Shown here in pieces: positions 5,532-5,980 of a stretch of DNA of 5,980 bases. A program made the position numbers and the translations under genes. Numbering within the stretch: the first letter of the stretch is position 1; each line of letters starts with the position of its first letter. Source of the stretch: Xanthobacteraceae bacterium (GTDB lineage: Bacteria; Pseudomonadota; Alphaproteobacteria; Rhizobiales; Xanthobacteraceae); NCBI GenBank assembly GCA_030043335.1, contig JASHXX010000309.1, positions 1 through 5,980 on the forward strand. Direction: 5' to 3'. The notes beneath the pieces were generated by a model, which saw only the letters and a program-made list of their open reading frames with translations, had not been told where the DNA came from and did no database searches.

Positions 5532-5980
5532 CGCGCCGCCTCCCGCCTTTCGCGGCCGCGGGCAACGTCGAGGAAGACTTCCTCGAGCGTGCGGCGGCCG
5601 TAACGGGCGAGAAGCCGCACCGGCGTGTCGTCATCCTCGATGCGGCCCTGCTTCATGATGATGACCCGCTCGCACAGCCGCTCGACCTCGCTCATGTTAT
5701 GCGAGGCAAGGAGCACGGTGGCGTCGCGACTGCGCCGGTAACGATCGAGCCATGAGCGCACCCAGTCGGCGGTGTCGGGATCGAGTGAAGCGGTCGGCTC
5801 GTCGAGGAGAAGAAGCTCCGGAGCGTTAATCAGCGACTTCGCAAGCGACACGCGGGTCTTCTGTCCGGCGGAAAGCTTGCCCGCCGGCCGGTCGAGGAAT
5901 TCGGTAAGATCGAGCGCTTCGCCGAGCTCTTTGATCCGGGCGGGAATATCCACCACGCCGTACAGCATCCCGAATACGGT
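5528..5980 (-). CDS. ABC transporter ATP-binding protein (C-terminal part, runs off right edge)
   Basis: The 150 visible residues are the second half of an ABC ATPase. They contain the signature LSAGQKTRVSLAKSL (about residues 36-50 of the visible part), Walker B with the catalytic Glu (ELLLLDEPTASLD, about 55-67), and the H-loop LLASHN (about 90-95). The LSAGQ variant of LSGGQ is acceptable in ABC-2 systems. The C-terminal stretch RTLEEVFLDVARG is the usual tail of exporter ATPases that pair with ABC-2 permeases. The frame is open to the right edge (TVFGMLYGV), so the methionine at 5968 is internal and the Walker A lies outside. The protein should energise the permease encoded next, whose GTG start overlaps its TGA. 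Confidence 0.92.
   Translation of the reverse strand, partial: TVFGMLYGVVDIPARIKELGEALDLTEFLDRPAGKLSAGQKTRVSLAKSLINAPELLLLDEPTASLDPDTADWVRSWLDRYRRSRDATVLLASHNMSEVERLCERVIIMKQGRIEDDDTPVRLLARYGRRTLEEVFLDVARGRERREAAR
5539..5544 (-). promoter_or_regulatory. Ribosome binding site deciding the permease GTG start
   Basis: GGGAGG on the minus strand, 7 bases before GTG 5531, lies inside the end of the ATPase gene. It is the strongest Shine-Dalgarno match in the window and favours the GTG over the internal ATG codons at residues 19 and 20. Confidence 0.6.

Overview
The window looks like chromosomal DNA of a GC-rich alphaproteobacterium, most likely of the Bradyrhizobium/Rhodopseudomonas group. This rests on the style of the proteins (a LuxR/LuxI pair of the alphaproteobacterial type, an intracellular PHB depolymerase, a YgjP-like metallopeptidase) and on codon use. 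No database search was possible, so the genus is inference.

Layout. Bases 1-41 (minus) hold only the first codons of a small unidentified gene that leaves the window. Bases 42-395 carry no convincing gene but several short GC hairpins. Bases 396-1154 (+) encode a LuxR-type autoinducer receptor/transcription factor. It is interrupted by one in-frame TGA at 621-623, exactly where the family has its ligand-contacting tryptophan (TraR Trp57). The frame is otherwise intact, so I call it a recent nonsense pseudogene or an interrupted gene. Bases 1307-1960 (+) encode an intact LuxI-type acyl-homoserine-lactone synthase. A convergent gap of about 107 bp with a strong GC hairpin separates it from the minus-strand genes.

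Bases 2068-2850 (minus) encode a YgjP/DUF45 zinc metallopeptidase. A 3' neighbour-free gap of about 330 bp (2851-3176, partly usable as a longer N-terminus) separates it from phaZ (3177-4544, minus), an intracellular polyhydroxybutyrate depolymerase. Just upstream of the phaZ start is a sigma70-like promoter candidate whose -10 end abuts a perfect 15-bp palindrome containing CTGC-N3-GCAG. This has the form described for the PHB-responsive repressor PhaR. Bases 4710-5531 (minus) are an ABC-2 type permease, translationally coupled (GTGA overlap) to its ATPase, whose C-terminal half (5528-5980) runs off the right edge.

How the genes fit together. Three units are visible: a quorum-sensing pair with a broken receptor and an intact synthase; a PHB-mobilisation gene with its own likely PhaR-type control; and a two-gene ABC exporter. 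The quorum-sensing part is visibly less GC-rich and less codon-biased than the minus-strand genes. I see no tRNA, rRNA, CRISPR array, insertion sequence or origin.
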